Positions 15,021-23,395 of a stretch of 64,000 bases of DNA are shown here, one piece after another (position 1 is the first letter of the stretch; each line of letters starts with the position of its first letter). The notes under the pieces were generated by a model. That model was not told where the DNA came from. It worked only from the letters and a program-made list of their open reading frames with translations, and did not search any database. A program made the position numbers and the translations under genes. This DNA is from Actinomycetes bacterium (GTDB taxonomy: Bacteria > Actinomycetota > JAICYB01): the NCBI GenBank assembly GCA_025934435.1, contig JAICYB010000001.1:62001-126000 (forward strand). The letters run 5' to 3'.

Positions 15021-15767
15021 ATGCCCGACATCTACGAACGCAGCTGGCCCGTCGCGGGCGCCAAGGGCGCCGTTGCGATCGTCCACGGTCTCGGTGAGCA
15101 TTCCGGACGCTACGACTACGTCGCGCAAGCCCTGAACACAGCGGGCTACTCCGCATACGCGATGGACGTCCGCGGTCACGGTCGGTCCGTCGGTTTCCCG
15201 CACGACATGGGCGACGATCTCAACCAGGTCGTCACGGACGTCGTCGAGTTCTGTGTCGGCGTGCGCGAGTCGTTCGAAAAAACGTTCCTGCTCGCGCATT
15301 CCATGGGGACGCTGCTCTCCATGCCCGCGGTGCCGCGCGTACCGGAGGGCACTCTCTCGGGTCTGATCCTTTCCGGAACGGCGACGGAACCCGGCCCGGC
15401 CGGCGGTGACCTCTTCGAGAAGGGCGCCGTCCCGCTCGATGCGCTCTCGCGCGATCCCGCGGTGCAGGAAGCCTACGAGTCCGACCCGCTCGTGTGGAAG
15501 GAGGTCCCGAGCCACATCTTCGATCACTTGATCGAGCTCGGGGGACTCGTCCAGCAAGCGATCCCGCTCATCGACATCCCCGTCCTGCTCATCCACGGGA
15601 GGGACGACCCACTCACGAACATCGCGGGCGCCAGCGGCGTATACGCGGAACTCGTCATCTCGGACAAGACGCTGCTCGGCTACGACGGGCTACGTCACGA
15701 GATCTTGAACGAACCGGAACGCGACACGGTCATCGCCGACGTCGTGTCCTGGCTCGACAAGCACTAG
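15021..15767 (+). CDS. Monoacylglycerol lipase-like alpha/beta hydrolase
   Basis: 248 aa. The N-terminus AVAIVHGLGEHSGRYDYVAQ and the MDVRGHGRS block mark the Hydrolase_4 (monoglyceride lipase) family. The nucleophile elbow is AHSMG; the acid is in HGRDDPL and the His in GLRHEILNEPERD. No signal peptide is seen. A TACCGT element lies 8 nt before the ATG without a ribosome-binding site, suggesting a leaderless message. The stop shares a CTAG with the convergent PBP gene. Confidence 0.85.
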   Translation: MPDIYERSWPVAGAKGAVAIVHGLGEHSGRYDYVAQALNTAGYSAYAMDVRGHGRSVGFPHDMGDDLNQVVTDVVEFCVGVRESFEKTFLLAHSMGTLLSMPAVPRVPEGTLSGLILSGTATEPGPAGGDLFEKGAVPLDALSRDPAVQEAYESDPLVWKEVPSHIFDHLIELGGLVQQAIPLIDIPVLLIHGRDDPLTNIAGASGVYAELVISDKTLLGYDGLRHEILNEPERDTVIADVVSWLDKH

Positions 15768-18112
15768 CAAACAGCGCGCGAGCGGTAGATCGTCGTCACG
15801 CCGCCGTCGTTCTCCGTCTTCCATGCCTGCAGTCCGCCGCCACCGCCGCCCGGCGGACACTCTTCGACGACGCGCACGGCGCGTCCGGAGAAGCGAAGCG
15901 AGTTCTCGAGCGCGACGGCGTCGCTGCCGGACGGCAGGTTGCTCTGATCGTTACCGAGCGACGGCAGGTCCTTCGGGTCGTGGAAGAGCGAGTCCGGCGG
16001 CGCGGCAAAGCCCTTCACCGGCAGCTTTGCGACGGCTTGCGTCATGTACTGCCCCCAGATCTGCGCGGGGTAGGTGCCGCCGACGACCTGGAACGGGTAG
16101 CCGTTGTCCGGCGTCATCGATTCGAGCGACCACGTGCCGTCGTAGTTCTGCACCGGGATCGGGTTACCCACCCAGATCGACGTCGCGAGCTGGGGGACGT
16201 ACCCGTCGAACCAGGCGTCGCGCCACACTTCCGACGTTCCCGTCTTTCCCGCCGCCGGACGAGGCAACGCCGCCGCGGTACCGGTTCCGCGTTGGATCAC
16301 CTGCTGCAGCACGTAGGAGACGCCGCGCGCCGTCGCATCGGACATCGCGCGGTGATGCTCCGGCTTCGCCCGGTACAGCACCTTGCCCGACGAATCCGTG
16401 ATCTTCTCGATCGTCGTGGGCGGTGTGTAGATGCCGTCGTCCGCGAAGGTTGCGTAGGCGGCCGCCATGCTGATCGGTGCGACTTCCTTCGCACCGAGCG
16501 CGATAGCGGGCACGTCGTCCGCAGGGGTGCATGCGCCGTTCGACATGAACTTCGAACCGCACGACTTCTTCAGTTCCGCGGCCGTCGGGAACGGGATGCC
16601 GAGCTTGCGCGCCATCGCCGCGACCTTCGCGCTTCCGTCGAGCGGTTTCCCGTTACCGAGGACCTGCACCTCGACGCGCGCGTAGGCCGCGTTCACCGAG
16701 TTCGCCATCGCGTCGACGACGCTCATCTGACCGCCCTCGTTGCCTTCGTAGTTGTCGACCTTCCATTCGCCGTACGGAAGCGGGATCGTGAACGGTGATC
16801 CGTCCACTTCCTGCTTGAGCGACATGCCGTGTTCGAGCGCGGCGGCGAGCACGATCGGCTTGAAGGACGAACCGGCTTGGCGACCCGAACCGCCGGCGAC
16901 GTCGCCGAGCGCGAGGTTCACCTTCGCGTTTCGGCAGACCTGCGGCACGTCGTCGGACTTCACGTTGTCGCAACCCTTCGGGTAGTAATCCCGGCCCCCG
17001 ATGAGCGCGCGGACGAACCCCGTCCCCGGTTGCACCGTGACAAGCGCGGCCGAAAGCTTCGGGAGCTCGTCCGGCGGAAGCTGCGCGGCGAGCGACTGCT
17101 CGGCTTCCTTCTGCGCGTTCGAGTCGAGCGTCGTGTAGATGCGTAGGCCGTCCGCATACACCGATTGCGCCCGTTCGTTGAACGTGTCGCCGAGGAAGTC
17201 GAAGCGCTTGTTCGGTTTCTGTTTCGCGTTGCTCTGCCAGACGCCGAGCTCGCGAAGGGCCGCGTCGATGAAGTACGGATCCTGCCAGCGCGGATCGGCG
17301 GGCGCGAAGATCGTCATCGGGTCGTGCGCCGCGGTGTGCGCCTGAGCCTTCGTGATGTAGCGGACGTCCGTCATGACGTTCAGCACGACGTTGCGCCGGG
17401 CGATCGCTTCCTGCTTCCGCCGAGTGGCTTCGGCCGGGGTATTCGCGATCGTCCAGTCGTATGACGCGGGGGAGTGGATCAATCCGGCGAGGTACGCGGA
17501 CTGCGCGAGCGTGAGGTGGCCGACGTCCCGGTGGAAGTACGACTGCGATGCGGTCTCGACGCCGTAGACGCCGCGTCCGAAGTAGACGGTGTTGAGGTAG
17601 GCCTCGAGGATCTGCTGCTTCGAGGACAACCCCTCGAGCCCGAGGGTCATGACGGCCTCGGAAAGCTTTCGGCCCATCGTCCGCGGCGCGCCGTGGAAGT
17701 ACAGATTCTTCGCGAGCTGCTCGGAGATGGTCGATCCGCCCTGTCGCGAGCCTCGTGCGTCCTCGAGCAATGCGCGCGCGAGGCCGCGAGCGTCGATGCC
17801 GCGGTGCTCGTAGAACCGGCGATCCTCGATCGCGATCACCGCGTGCTGGAGCGACAGCGGGATGTCCGCGAGCTTGACCGGTTCCCGGTTGACGGCGCCG
17901 TGAAGCGTCGCGATGACGTGGCCGGCCGAGTCGTAGATCTTGCTGGACGCCGCCGAGCTGAACGATGCCGCGTCCTTCGTGGTCGATGACGCCGCGACGG
18001 CGGACGCGAAGTGCAGCGATGCCATCACGGTGAGCATCGAGAACACGACGAACACAACCGTAAAGGCCCGGAGGCGATGATTCGTTATGACTTTCGGCAC
18101 TTGCACACCCAC
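15764..18112 (-). CDS. Class A penicillin-binding protein (transglycosylase/transpeptidase)
   Basis: 782 aa. A single transmembrane anchor (about residues 14-40) is followed by the GT51 transglycosylase domain (EDRRFYEHRGID at 96-107, GGSTISEQLAKNLYF). The transpeptidase domain follows, with SxxK in GSSFKPIVLAA, SxN in SVNAAY and the KTG box in GKTGTSEVW. The tail holds a Gly-rich PPGGGGGG. It polymerises and cross-links peptidoglycan outside the membrane. The GTG start at 18112 lacks an obvious ribosome-binding site, so the exact start is uncertain. Confidence 0.92.
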   Translation of the reverse strand: MGVQVPKVITNHRLRAFTVVFVVFSMLTVMASLHFASAVAASSTTKDAASFSSAASSKIYDSAGHVIATLHGAVNREPVKLADIPLSLQHAVIAIEDRRFYEHRGIDARGLARALLEDARGSRQGGSTISEQLAKNLYFHGAPRTMGRKLSEAVMTLGLEGLSSKQQILEAYLNTVYFGRGVYGVETASQSYFHRDVGHLTLAQSAYLAGLIHSPASYDWTIANTPAEATRRKQEAIARRNVVLNVMTDVRYITKAQAHTAAHDPMTIFAPADPRWQDPYFIDAALRELGVWQSNAKQKPNKRFDFLGDTFNERAQSVYADGLRIYTTLDSNAQKEAEQSLAAQLPPDELPKLSAALVTVQPGTGFVRALIGGRDYYPKGCDNVKSDDVPQVCRNAKVNLALGDVAGGSGRQAGSSFKPIVLAAALEHGMSLKQEVDGSPFTIPLPYGEWKVDNYEGNEGGQMSVVDAMANSVNAAYARVEVQVLGNGKPLDGSAKVAAMARKLGIPFPTAAELKKSCGSKFMSNGACTPADDVPAIALGAKEVAPISMAAAYATFADDGIYTPPTTIEKITDSSGKVLYRAKPEHHRAMSDATARGVSYVLQQVIQRGTGTAAALPRPAAGKTGTSEVWRDAWFDGYVPQLATSIWVGNPIPVQNYDGTWSLESMTPDNGYPFQVVGGTYPAQIWGQYMTQAVAKLPVKGFAAPPDSLFHDPKDLPSLGNDQSNLPSGSDAVALENSLRFSGRAVRVVEECPPGGGGGGLQAWKTENDGGVTTIYRSRAVC

Positions 18113-18184
18113 ACGTTCGGTAGCGGCGTCGTCATACCCCGCGCGACGCGTGTGGTAACGCCTCCGCGAACGACCCTGAGACGA

Positions 18185-18218
18185 TCAGAAGGCCGTGGCG
18201 GGCGCCACGGCCTTCTGA
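18185..18218. terminator. Strong bidirectional hairpin terminator
   Basis: A perfect 15-bp stem TCAGAAGGCCGTGGC / GCCACGGCCTTCTGA with a 4-nt loop lies downstream of the DUF6458 gene. Nearly the same stem recurs at 22393-22424. Confidence 0.8.
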
Positions 18219-18249
18219 CGTGCGGGCAGGCACTTGGGAAGTCTGTTAG

Positions 18250-18480
18250 CTACATCCCCCTGGCGGGGTGGTGATCTCGTTCAACGATATGTTCTTTCGT
18301 CCGTGGTGAAGCAAGTCCGCGCGTCGCAGCGATGATGATCGAGATGCAGAGGCCTATCGCTCCGGCGACCATCAAGATGACGCCGACCGTATCAAGACTC
18401 GTATGCGGCACGGTCGAATGGACGGCGAAGGTCAGCACCGCGCCAACAGCCAGCAAGAACAAGCTGACGCCGATGCCCAC
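18250..18480 (-). CDS. DUF6458-type small two-helix membrane protein (copy 1)
   Basis: 76 aa from the GTG at 18480. Two transmembrane helices (SLFLLAVGAVLTFAV and VGVILMVAGAIGLCISIIIA) precede a short charged tail. It is clearly paralogous to the gene at 22562-22819 (shared G-x-G-S, AVGAVL, GVILM and LIS positions). Function is unknown. A GTTT-N17-GGGTA element on the minus strand at 18513-18538 suggests stress sigma control. Confidence 0.75.
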   Translation of the reverse strand: MGIGVSLFLLAVGAVLTFAVHSTVPHTSLDTVGVILMVAGAIGLCISIIIAATRGLASPRTKEHIVERDHHPARGM

Positions 18481-18512
18481 AGTCGCCCCCTTTCTTTCCT
18501 TACTTCACGGAC

Positions 18513-18538
18513 TACCCTCGGCGCCCTTCCCGCTAAAC
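18513..18538 (-). promoter_or_regulatory. SigF/SigB-type promoter for the DUF6458 gene
   Basis: On the minus strand GTTT (18535-18538), a 17-nt spacer and GGGTA (18513-18517) match the consensus for SigF/SigB-type sigma factors. It lies 33 nt upstream of the GTG. Confidence 0.5.
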
Positions 18539-18631
18539 GAAGGACGTCCACGCATTTCCGCAGGTCGTGGCCGTTCGTCACGGTTCCGTCCCCGCTTCGT
18601 CGCGAGGATGTCATGAACGGCCCTCCCGGCG

Positions 18632-18656
18632 GTTTTGCCCCACAGACGCGGGGGTA
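18632..18656 (+). promoter_or_regulatory. SigF/SigB-type promoter for the DUF892 gene
   Basis: GTTT (18632-18635), a 16-nt spacer and GGGTA (18652-18656) match the SigF/SigB consensus. It lies about 44 nt upstream of the DUF892 start and is back-to-back with the similar element at 18513-18538. Confidence 0.6.
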
Positions 18657-18699
18657 GGAGCGCAGAAGGCAAGAACGTTCGAAGAGCAAGGAGGCTGCT

Positions 18700-19200
18700 G
18701 TGCAAGTCGACACGCTTCGCGATCTGTTCGTGAAGGAACTGAGTGATGTGTACAGCGCCGAGAAGCAGATGACCAAGGCGCTGCCGAAGATGGCGAAAGC
18801 GGCTTCGTTCGAAGAGCTGCAGAACGCTTTCACCAAACACCTCAAGCAGACGGAAGGCCACATCGAGCGCCTGGAAAAGGTGTTCGACATGATCGGCGAG
18901 AAGCCCAAGCGCGTGAAGTGCAAGGGCATGGAAGGTCTCGTCACCGAAGGCGAAGAGCTCTTGAAGGAGAAGGGCGAGAGCGCCGCGATGGACGCCGGTC
19001 TCATCTCCGCCGCGCAGCGCGTGGAGCACTACGAGATCGCTGCGTACGGGACGCTTCGCACGTACGCGGAGACCCTCGGAGAAAAGGACGCCGCCGACCT
19101 CCTCCAGCAGACATTGAACGAAGAAGGGGAGACGGACCAGAAACTTTCGGGGCTCGCCGAAGAGATGGTGAACCCGACCGCCGCGGTCAACGCGCGGTAG
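18700..19200 (+). CDS. DUF892 (YciE/YciF) ferritin-like stress protein
   Basis: 166 aa beginning at GTG 18700, with CAAGGAGG 6-7 nt upstream. The family pattern is intact: LRDLFVKELSDVYSAEKQM, then HIERLEKVF, AQRVEHYEIAAYGTL and NEEGETDQKL. These give Glu and His residues arranged for a diiron four-helix bundle. Relatives are induced in stationary phase and osmotic stress. The upstream SigF-type promoter and the stress genes nearby fit that role. Confidence 0.88.
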   Translation: MQVDTLRDLFVKELSDVYSAEKQMTKALPKMAKAASFEELQNAFTKHLKQTEGHIERLEKVFDMIGEKPKRVKCKGMEGLVTEGEELLKEKGESAAMDAGLISAAQRVEHYEIAAYGTLRTYAETLGEKDAADLLQQTLNEEGETDQKLSGLAEEMVNPTAAVNAR

Positions 19201-19237
19201 AGAGCAACGGACCAACCCACTTCGGACCGCCGGTCGC

Positions 19238-19864
19238 ATGGCCGGCGGTCCGGTCCTTTCACCCGTGACGAGCATCCGGAACCTCAAGAAGGACGCCGCC
19301 GACTGCCGGAGGTGCGAACTCTGGCGCGACGCCACGCAGACGGTCTTCGGCGAAGGCGACCCGCACGCCCGCGTGATGTTCGTCGGGGAGCAACCGGGCG
19401 ACAAAGAAGACATCGCCGGCCACCCTTTCATCGGCCCGGCCGGACGCCTCCTGGACGAGGCCCTCGAAGCCGCGAAGATCGACCGCCGTTCGACGTACGT
19501 CACGAACGCCGTCAAACACTTCCGGCACGAGATGCGGGGCAAGCGGCGTATCCATAAGCGCCCGAGCGGCCCGCAGATCAAGGCATGTCACCCGTGGCTC
19601 GAAGCTGAGATCGCTGCGGTTCGTCCCGACCTCGTGGTGTGCATGGGAGCCGTCGCGGCGCAATCGCTGCTCGGAGCGTCCTTCCGGGTCACGAAGCATC
19701 GCGGCGAGATCGTCCGGCTCGCGGGCCTTCCGCCGCTGACGGCGACGGTGCACCCGTCGTCGATCCTCCGGGCGCCGGACGAGGCGACGCGGCGGCGGGA
19801 GATGGAGCTCTTCGTCGCCGATCTGCGGGCGGTCAGGCGTTTCCTCGAACGTTTCGCCGCCTAG
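19238..19864 (+). CDS. udgX: UdgX-family uracil-DNA glycosylase (covalent uracil-binding type)
   Basis: 208 aa; the start could also be the GTG at 19265. Family 4-like motifs are GEQPGDKEDIAGHPFIGPAG, a Cys pair near the N-terminus (CRRCELW) for an Fe-S cluster, and HPSSILR. The insertion KRRIHKRPSG matches the R-loop of UdgX. In the characterised mycobacterial enzyme, a His in that loop forms a stable covalent bond with the abasic site after uracil release. It acts in DNA repair and sits in the stress gene block. Confidence 0.88.
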   Translation: MAGGPVLSPVTSIRNLKKDAADCRRCELWRDATQTVFGEGDPHARVMFVGEQPGDKEDIAGHPFIGPAGRLLDEALEAAKIDRRSTYVTNAVKHFRHEMRGKRRIHKRPSGPQIKACHPWLEAEIAAVRPDLVVCMGAVAAQSLLGASFRVTKHRGEIVRLAGLPPLTATVHPSSILRAPDEATRRREMELFVADLRAVRRFLERFAA

Positions 19865-19888
19865 GGCCTCGGGAACCTTTCCATCGAT

Positions 19889-20062
19889 ATGTGGAGATCA
19901 TCCGGACACAACGAAAAGATGGCAGTGCTGGCCGTTCTCGCCGCGGCCGCGCGGGAGGCCGAAGAGCTGATCGCGGAGGACGACTTCGACGCCGACGCGC
20001 TGGACGAAGCGAACCGCCGCCTCAAGCTCTTCATGAAGGTCGCCCGTCAGACGGCTCGCTGA
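19889..20062 (+). CDS. Small hypothetical protein, 57 aa
   Basis: MWRSSGHNEK is followed by two predicted helices (VLAVLAAAAREAEELIAE and LDEANRRLKLFMKVARQ). No family is recognised. Codon use is like the neighbours, with strong G/C third positions. It is followed after 7 bp by another small frame and then by the BON gene, all on the plus strand, so it may be the first gene of a three-gene operon. Confidence 0.5.
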   Translation: MWRSSGHNEKMAVLAVLAAAAREAEELIAEDDFDADALDEANRRLKLFMKVARQTAR

Positions 20063-20069
20063 TCGATCC

Positions 20070-20213
20070 ATGGCGTCTTTGCTCTGGATCCTCGCCGCCG
20101 CCGTGGCCCTCTTCGGGGTGTTCTCGCTGATGAGTGGCGCAGTTGTCACGGGGATCGTCCTCGTCGTCATCGCGGCTTTGATCGGGCCGGCCGGCACGAT
20201 CCTCCACGTCTGA
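20070..20213 (+). CDS. Small hydrophobic membrane peptide, 47 aa
   Basis: MASLLWILAAAVALFGVFSL and VVTGIVLVVIAALIGPAG form two membrane-spanning stretches with almost no charged residues. It lies 7 bp after one small gene and 10 bp before the BON gene. It resembles the short hydrophobic proteins often seen beside stress genes. Function is unknown. Confidence 0.55.
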   Translation: MASLLWILAAAVALFGVFSLMSGAVVTGIVLVVIAALIGPAGTILHV

Positions 20214-20223
20214 GGGGACGCTC

Positions 20224-20652
20224 ATGCGCAAGCTCCTGAAGCTCTTCGTCATCGCGGCCGCGGGTGCCGCGGTCGCCTATCTGCTCGATCCGGAGAACGG
20301 ACGTCGCCGGCGCGCGCTCGCCCGCGAGCGGTCGCAGGCGTGGATGCGTTCAGCGCGGCGCGACGCCGAGCGGAAGGCGCACTACGCGGCGGACCGAGCG
20401 GAGGGACTCAAGCACGAGGTGTTGGGCTCGACGCAGGTCGAAGCACCGGACGACGCGACGGTCGCGCAGAAGATCAGGAGCGAAGTGTTGCGTCGCTACG
20501 ACACGTCGCGTCTCAACGTGAACGTCGAGAACGGGATCGCCGTCCTGCGCGGTGAGTTGCAGCACCCGGAAGAGATCAACTCGCTCGTGCGCGATGTCGA
20601 GCGTGTGGCCGGCGTCCGCGACGTCAGATCGCTGCTCCACCTGCCGAACTAA
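20224..20652 (+). CDS. BON-domain protein with N-terminal membrane anchor
   Basis: 142 aa. An N-terminal hydrophobic segment (LFVIAAAGAAVAYLLDPE) is followed by a very basic stretch (NGRRRRALARER). The C-terminal BON domain (residues ~76-142) reads ATVAQKIRSEVLRR, LNVNVENGIAVLRGEL and VRDVERVAGVRDVRSLLHL. BON domains bind phospholipid and are linked with envelope or osmotic stress (OsmY-like). The stop overlaps that of the convergent LLM gene. Confidence 0.85.
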   Translation: MRKLLKLFVIAAAGAAVAYLLDPENGRRRRALARERSQAWMRSARRDAERKAHYAADRAEGLKHEVLGSTQVEAPDDATVAQKIRSEVLRRYDTSRLNVNVENGIAVLRGELQHPEEINSLVRDVERVAGVRDVRSLLHLPN

Positions 20653-21605
20653 GCGGCTTTCGGAAGCACCCGCTGCTCGTAGAAGCGGAAGAACCCTTCC
20701 TGGTCCGGGCCGATCTGGTGCACGTACACGTGGTCGAACCCCGCGCGCACGTACTCGAGGATCGCGTCGACGTGACGGTCCGCGTCGGGGCCGCACACGA
20801 TGGCTTCCGCGACATCTTCTTCGCGAACGGTTCCGGCGGCTTGCTCGAAGTGGCGCGGAAGTGGAAGTTCCTGTCCGAGCTCGCCTTTGATCGCCGCATT
20901 CGGCCACCACTCGTGCGCGGTGTGCTTCGCTTCTGCTTCGGACGCGGCCCAGCACACATGCAACATGCCGATCTTCGGTGCCGCGTCCGCACGCTTCGAG
21001 TCGAACGTCTTCACGATGTCCGCGTCGGGTCTCGTGCAGATGAGTCCGTCACCGATGCGTCCCGCGATCTCGGCGGACGTCTGTGCAGCCGCGGCGACGT
21101 AGATCGGCGGTGGTTCGTCCGGCATCGTATAGATGCGCGCCTGCTCGACGGTGAAGTGGTCGCCGCGCTTCGTCGTATCTTCTCCGCTCCACAGCGCGCG
21201 GATCATGCCGACGGCTTCTTCGAGCATGTCGAGCCGCACGTCGGCGGGCGGCCATCCTTTTCCGACGACGTGTTCGTTCAGATTCTCGCCGGTGCCGACG
21301 CCGAGGAAGAACCGTCCGGGCATCATCGATGCAACGGTCGCCGCGGCCTGCGCCACGATCGCCGGGTGGATGCGGATGAGCGGACACGTCACGCCCGTGC
21401 CGAACCGAATCGCCGATGTCTCACGCGCCAGCGCCCCGAGGACGGACCACGCGAACGGCGCCTCACCTTGCTTCGACGTCCACGGATGGAAGTGATCGGA
21501 GATGGATGCGAACGTGAATCCGACCTCTTCCGCCCGCTTGGCGGACGCGATCAACGCATCCGGACGGTGCTCCTCCGACGAAAGGGCGTATCCGATCTCG
21601 GTCAT
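20649..21605 (-). CDS. F420-dependent LLM-class oxidoreductase (G6PDH-related family)
   Basis: 318 aa. N-terminal GYALSSEEHRPDALI, SDHFHPWTSKQGEAPFAW and FGTGVTCPLIRIHPAIVAQAAAT mark the TIGR03557-like branch of luciferase-like proteins, related to F420-dependent glucose-6-phosphate dehydrogenase. The coenzyme is F420 and the substrate is unassigned. A minus-strand GTTC-N16-GGGTA element (21618-21642) precedes the ATG, tying it to the stress regulon seen nearby. Confidence 0.85.
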   Translation of the reverse strand: MTEIGYALSSEEHRPDALIASAKRAEEVGFTFASISDHFHPWTSKQGEAPFAWSVLGALARETSAIRFGTGVTCPLIRIHPAIVAQAAATVASMMPGRFFLGVGTGENLNEHVVGKGWPPADVRLDMLEEAVGMIRALWSGEDTTKRGDHFTVEQARIYTMPDEPPPIYVAAAAQTSAEIAGRIGDGLICTRPDADIVKTFDSKRADAAPKIGMLHVCWAASEAEAKHTAHEWWPNAAIKGELGQELPLPRHFEQAAGTVREEDVAEAIVCGPDADRHVDAILEYVRAGFDHVYVHQIGPDQEGFFRFYEQRVLPKAA

Positions 21606-21617
21606 GTTTCTTGCGCG

Positions 21618-21642
21618 TACCCGCAACCGGTGATGCATGAAC
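21618..21642 (-). promoter_or_regulatory. SigF-like promoter for the LLM oxidoreductase gene
   Basis: On the minus strand GTTC (21639-21642), a 16-nt spacer and GGGTA (21618-21622). There is one mismatch to the -35 consensus GTTT. It is 13 nt upstream of the ATG. Confidence 0.45.
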
Positions 21643-21680
21643 CGTTGTGAACGTGGGTAGGGACGCAAGAGGACACCTAC

Positions 21681-22004
21681 GTGCCGATGACCATCTCCTG
21701 CTACGAAAGCGGTGGAAAGGCTCGCTGCCGGCTCGGGGGCGAGCTCGATCTCGCTACGGAGCCGCGCGTCAGGCGCGAGCTCCTCGGCGCGCTGCACGGC
21801 GGCGTGACGGAGCTCGTCATCGACCTGGGCGATGTCACGTTCATCGACTCGACCGGCCTGCGGGCCCTTCTGTCGGCGCGGAACCGCGCATCTTCGCTTG
21901 GTACCAAGGTCGTCTTGGCGCGCGTGACGCCGTCGGTCGCGCGCACGCTCGCGATCGCGAACCTCCGGAGCTTCTTCGAGTTCGAGGCGCGCGCCGAGAG
22001 CTAG
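21681..22004 (+). CDS. STAS-domain anti-sigma factor antagonist (1)
   Basis: 107 aa from GTG 21681. The phosphorylatable Ser/Thr region reads VTFIDSTGLRALLSA, matching RsbV/SpoIIAA proteins, and the N-terminal strand is ARCRLGGELDLAT. When dephosphorylated such proteins bind the anti-sigma kinase and free the sigma factor. It faces a second STAS gene tail-to-tail, with stop codons sharing CTAG. Confidence 0.85.
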   Translation: MPMTISCYESGGKARCRLGGELDLATEPRVRRELLGALHGGVTELVIDLGDVTFIDSTGLRALLSARNRASSLGTKVVLARVTPSVARTLAIANLRSFFEFEARAES

Positions 22005-22312
22005 GACAGGTCGAAGTGACCCTCGAGGCCGCTGACCTCGAGGAGGCGCCGCACGGGCTCGCTGGGCTTGAGAAGGACGACCTTCCCCCCGGAGCTCTCG
22101 AGCAGCTTGCTGGCCTTGAGGAGCACGCGCAGGCCCGTCGAGTCCATGAAGGCGACCGAGGACAGATCAAGCGTCAGCGTGCGGACCGACTGCTCGATGA
22201 GGCTCTGGATCTCGTCGTCGAGCTTGGGGGCCGAAGTCAGGTCGATCTCGCCCGAAACGCGCAGCGTCGCGCTTTCGGTGCCCCGGTCGACCGCTAGTTC
22301 GATGCCGTCCAT
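22001..22312 (-). CDS. STAS-domain anti-sigma factor antagonist (2)
   Basis: 103 aa; the start at 22312 has GAGG 7 nt upstream. The core reads ATLRVSGEIDLTSAPKLDDE, then VAFMDSTGLRVLLKA with the conserved Ser for phosphorylation. It is distinct from the first STAS protein (about 35-40% similar by eye), so they may answer to different kinases or phosphatases. Confidence 0.87.
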   Translation of the reverse strand: MDGIELAVDRGTESATLRVSGEIDLTSAPKLDDEIQSLIEQSVRTLTLDLSSVAFMDSTGLRVLLKASKLLESSGGKVVLLKPSEPVRRLLEVSGLEGHFDLS

Positions 22313-22392
22313 GCAACCTCGCTCAGATCCGTCAAGAACACGATACACGCGTAAGGGCCAGATGCCACACCAGACGCTGCAGTTGGAGAACG

Positions 22393-22424
22393 CAGAAGGC
22401 CGCGGCTCTCGCCACGGCCTTCTG
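22393..22424. terminator. Hairpin terminator resembling the one at 18185
   Basis: CAGAAGGCCGCGGC / GCCACGGCCTTCTG with a TCTC loop and one mismatch. The stem sequence is almost the same as in 18185-18218. Confidence 0.65.
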
Positions 22425-22517
22425 ATGGTGCGGGGCAGGGATGGGGATCAGATGATACCCCGGCCCCCTAGGCCTTAAACATGGCCTCCGACCAGGGGAA
22501 ACGTCGGAGAGGGAACA

Positions 22518-22548
22518 GCGAAAGGCCCGCGGTGTGCGGGCCTTTCGC
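22518..22548. terminator. Hairpin terminator after the second DUF6458 gene
   Basis: A perfect 13-bp stem GCGAAAGGCCCGC / GCGGGCCTTTCGC with a 5-nt loop lies 14 bp downstream of the DUF6458 stop codon. Confidence 0.75.
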
Positions 22549-22561
22549 GCGATGGGCAGTG

Positions 22562-22819
22562 CTAGTAGTCGCGGACCTCGCGGGTGCGGGTGCGCACCGG
22601 GCCGTCCACGTCATCCGCGTAGGTGTCACGCACCATGCGGCGACGCGGGTAGGGGGACCAGCTTGCGAGGAACAGAACCGAGATCAGCGCTCCGACGACA
22701 CCGATGATCATCAAGATGACGCCGATCGCCGCCAGGTTGAAACCGCTCGCCGTCGTCGTGACCCCAAACTTCAGGATCGCGCCGATCGCGAAGATGACGA
22801 TGCTTGCTCCGAGTCCCAT
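22562..22819 (-). CDS. DUF6458-type small two-helix membrane protein (copy 2)
   Basis: 85 aa; the start at 22819 has a near-perfect AAAGGAGGT 7 nt upstream. Two membrane helices (ASIVIFAIGAILKFGV and IGVILMIIGVVGALISVLFLA) precede an Arg-rich cytoplasmic tail (YPRRRMVRDTYADDVDG). It is a paralogue of 18250-18480. Function is unknown. A minus-strand GGGTAC about 35 nt upstream could be a weak SigF-type -10. Confidence 0.78.
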   Translation of the reverse strand: MGLGASIVIFAIGAILKFGVTTTASGFNLAAIGVILMIIGVVGALISVLFLASWSPYPRRRMVRDTYADDVDGPVRTRTREVRDY

Positions 22820-22905
22820 TTCGTTACCTCCTTTGGGCCTGAACCCGCATTGGACAGTGAGTACCCGTTTCGGAGCGGGAACATTCATCGCGCCGCGCGC
22901 AGGCG

Positions 22906-23322
22906 CTAGCGCGAGACGTGGAACCGGATCGCCGAGTGGGCGTCGACGGTCGCTACTTCCGCGGTCGGGAACAGCGCGCGGATGAGTGCGAGGCGCATCT
23001 GTTGCTCGTCCGGCGCACCGTCCGCGACCTTTTCGAAGACCTCGGCCGGTTCGTCCGGGATCCCGTGGAACCCGTAGGACGCATCGGTGACCTCGTAGAC
23101 GAGGTCGTTACCGTTCTCGGTCACGGCAAGGCGCACGGGCTCGCTCGCGAGCGCCGAGCCCTCGAGCGCACTCGTGCACGCCTCCGACACCGCGATCTTC
23201 AGGTCCAGCACGGCTTCTTCGGCACAGCCGAGCTGGCGCGCGACCGTAGCCGCGAACATGCGCGCTGTCGGGACGAGCTGCGGGTCCGGATCGATCTCTA
23301 GGACGTAGCGTTCGTTGTCCAT
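22906..23322 (-). CDS. RsbW-like HATPase (anti-sigma regulatory kinase), altered N-box
   Basis: 138 aa. The N-terminal half has the RsbW-type layout, with LDLKIAVSEACTSALEG at the N-box. The metal-binding Asn found in active kinases is replaced by Ser. The nucleotide loop reads VTDASYGF in place of DxGxG. It retains the C-terminal QQMRLALIRALFP helix seen in the family. It could be a weak or inactive kinase that still binds its sigma or STAS partner. It lies beside two STAS genes and a sigma gene. Confidence 0.75.
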   Translation of the reverse strand: MDNERYVLEIDPDPQLVPTARMFAATVARQLGCAEEAVLDLKIAVSEACTSALEGSALASEPVRLAVTENGNDLVYEVTDASYGFHGIPDEPAEVFEKVADGAPDEQQMRLALIRALFPTAEVATVDAHSAIRFHVSR

Positions 23323-23395
23323 CTTTTTCCAGCCTAGTTCGCTCGTTCGGTTTCCTGCCCGCAGGCGCGCCGGCCGGAACCCCCGCTGACCAGGT

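Noticed and set aside
14839..15135. Apparent 98-aa protein on the plus strand
   Set aside because: It is the antisense translation of the tRNA-Val gene, a common annotation error.
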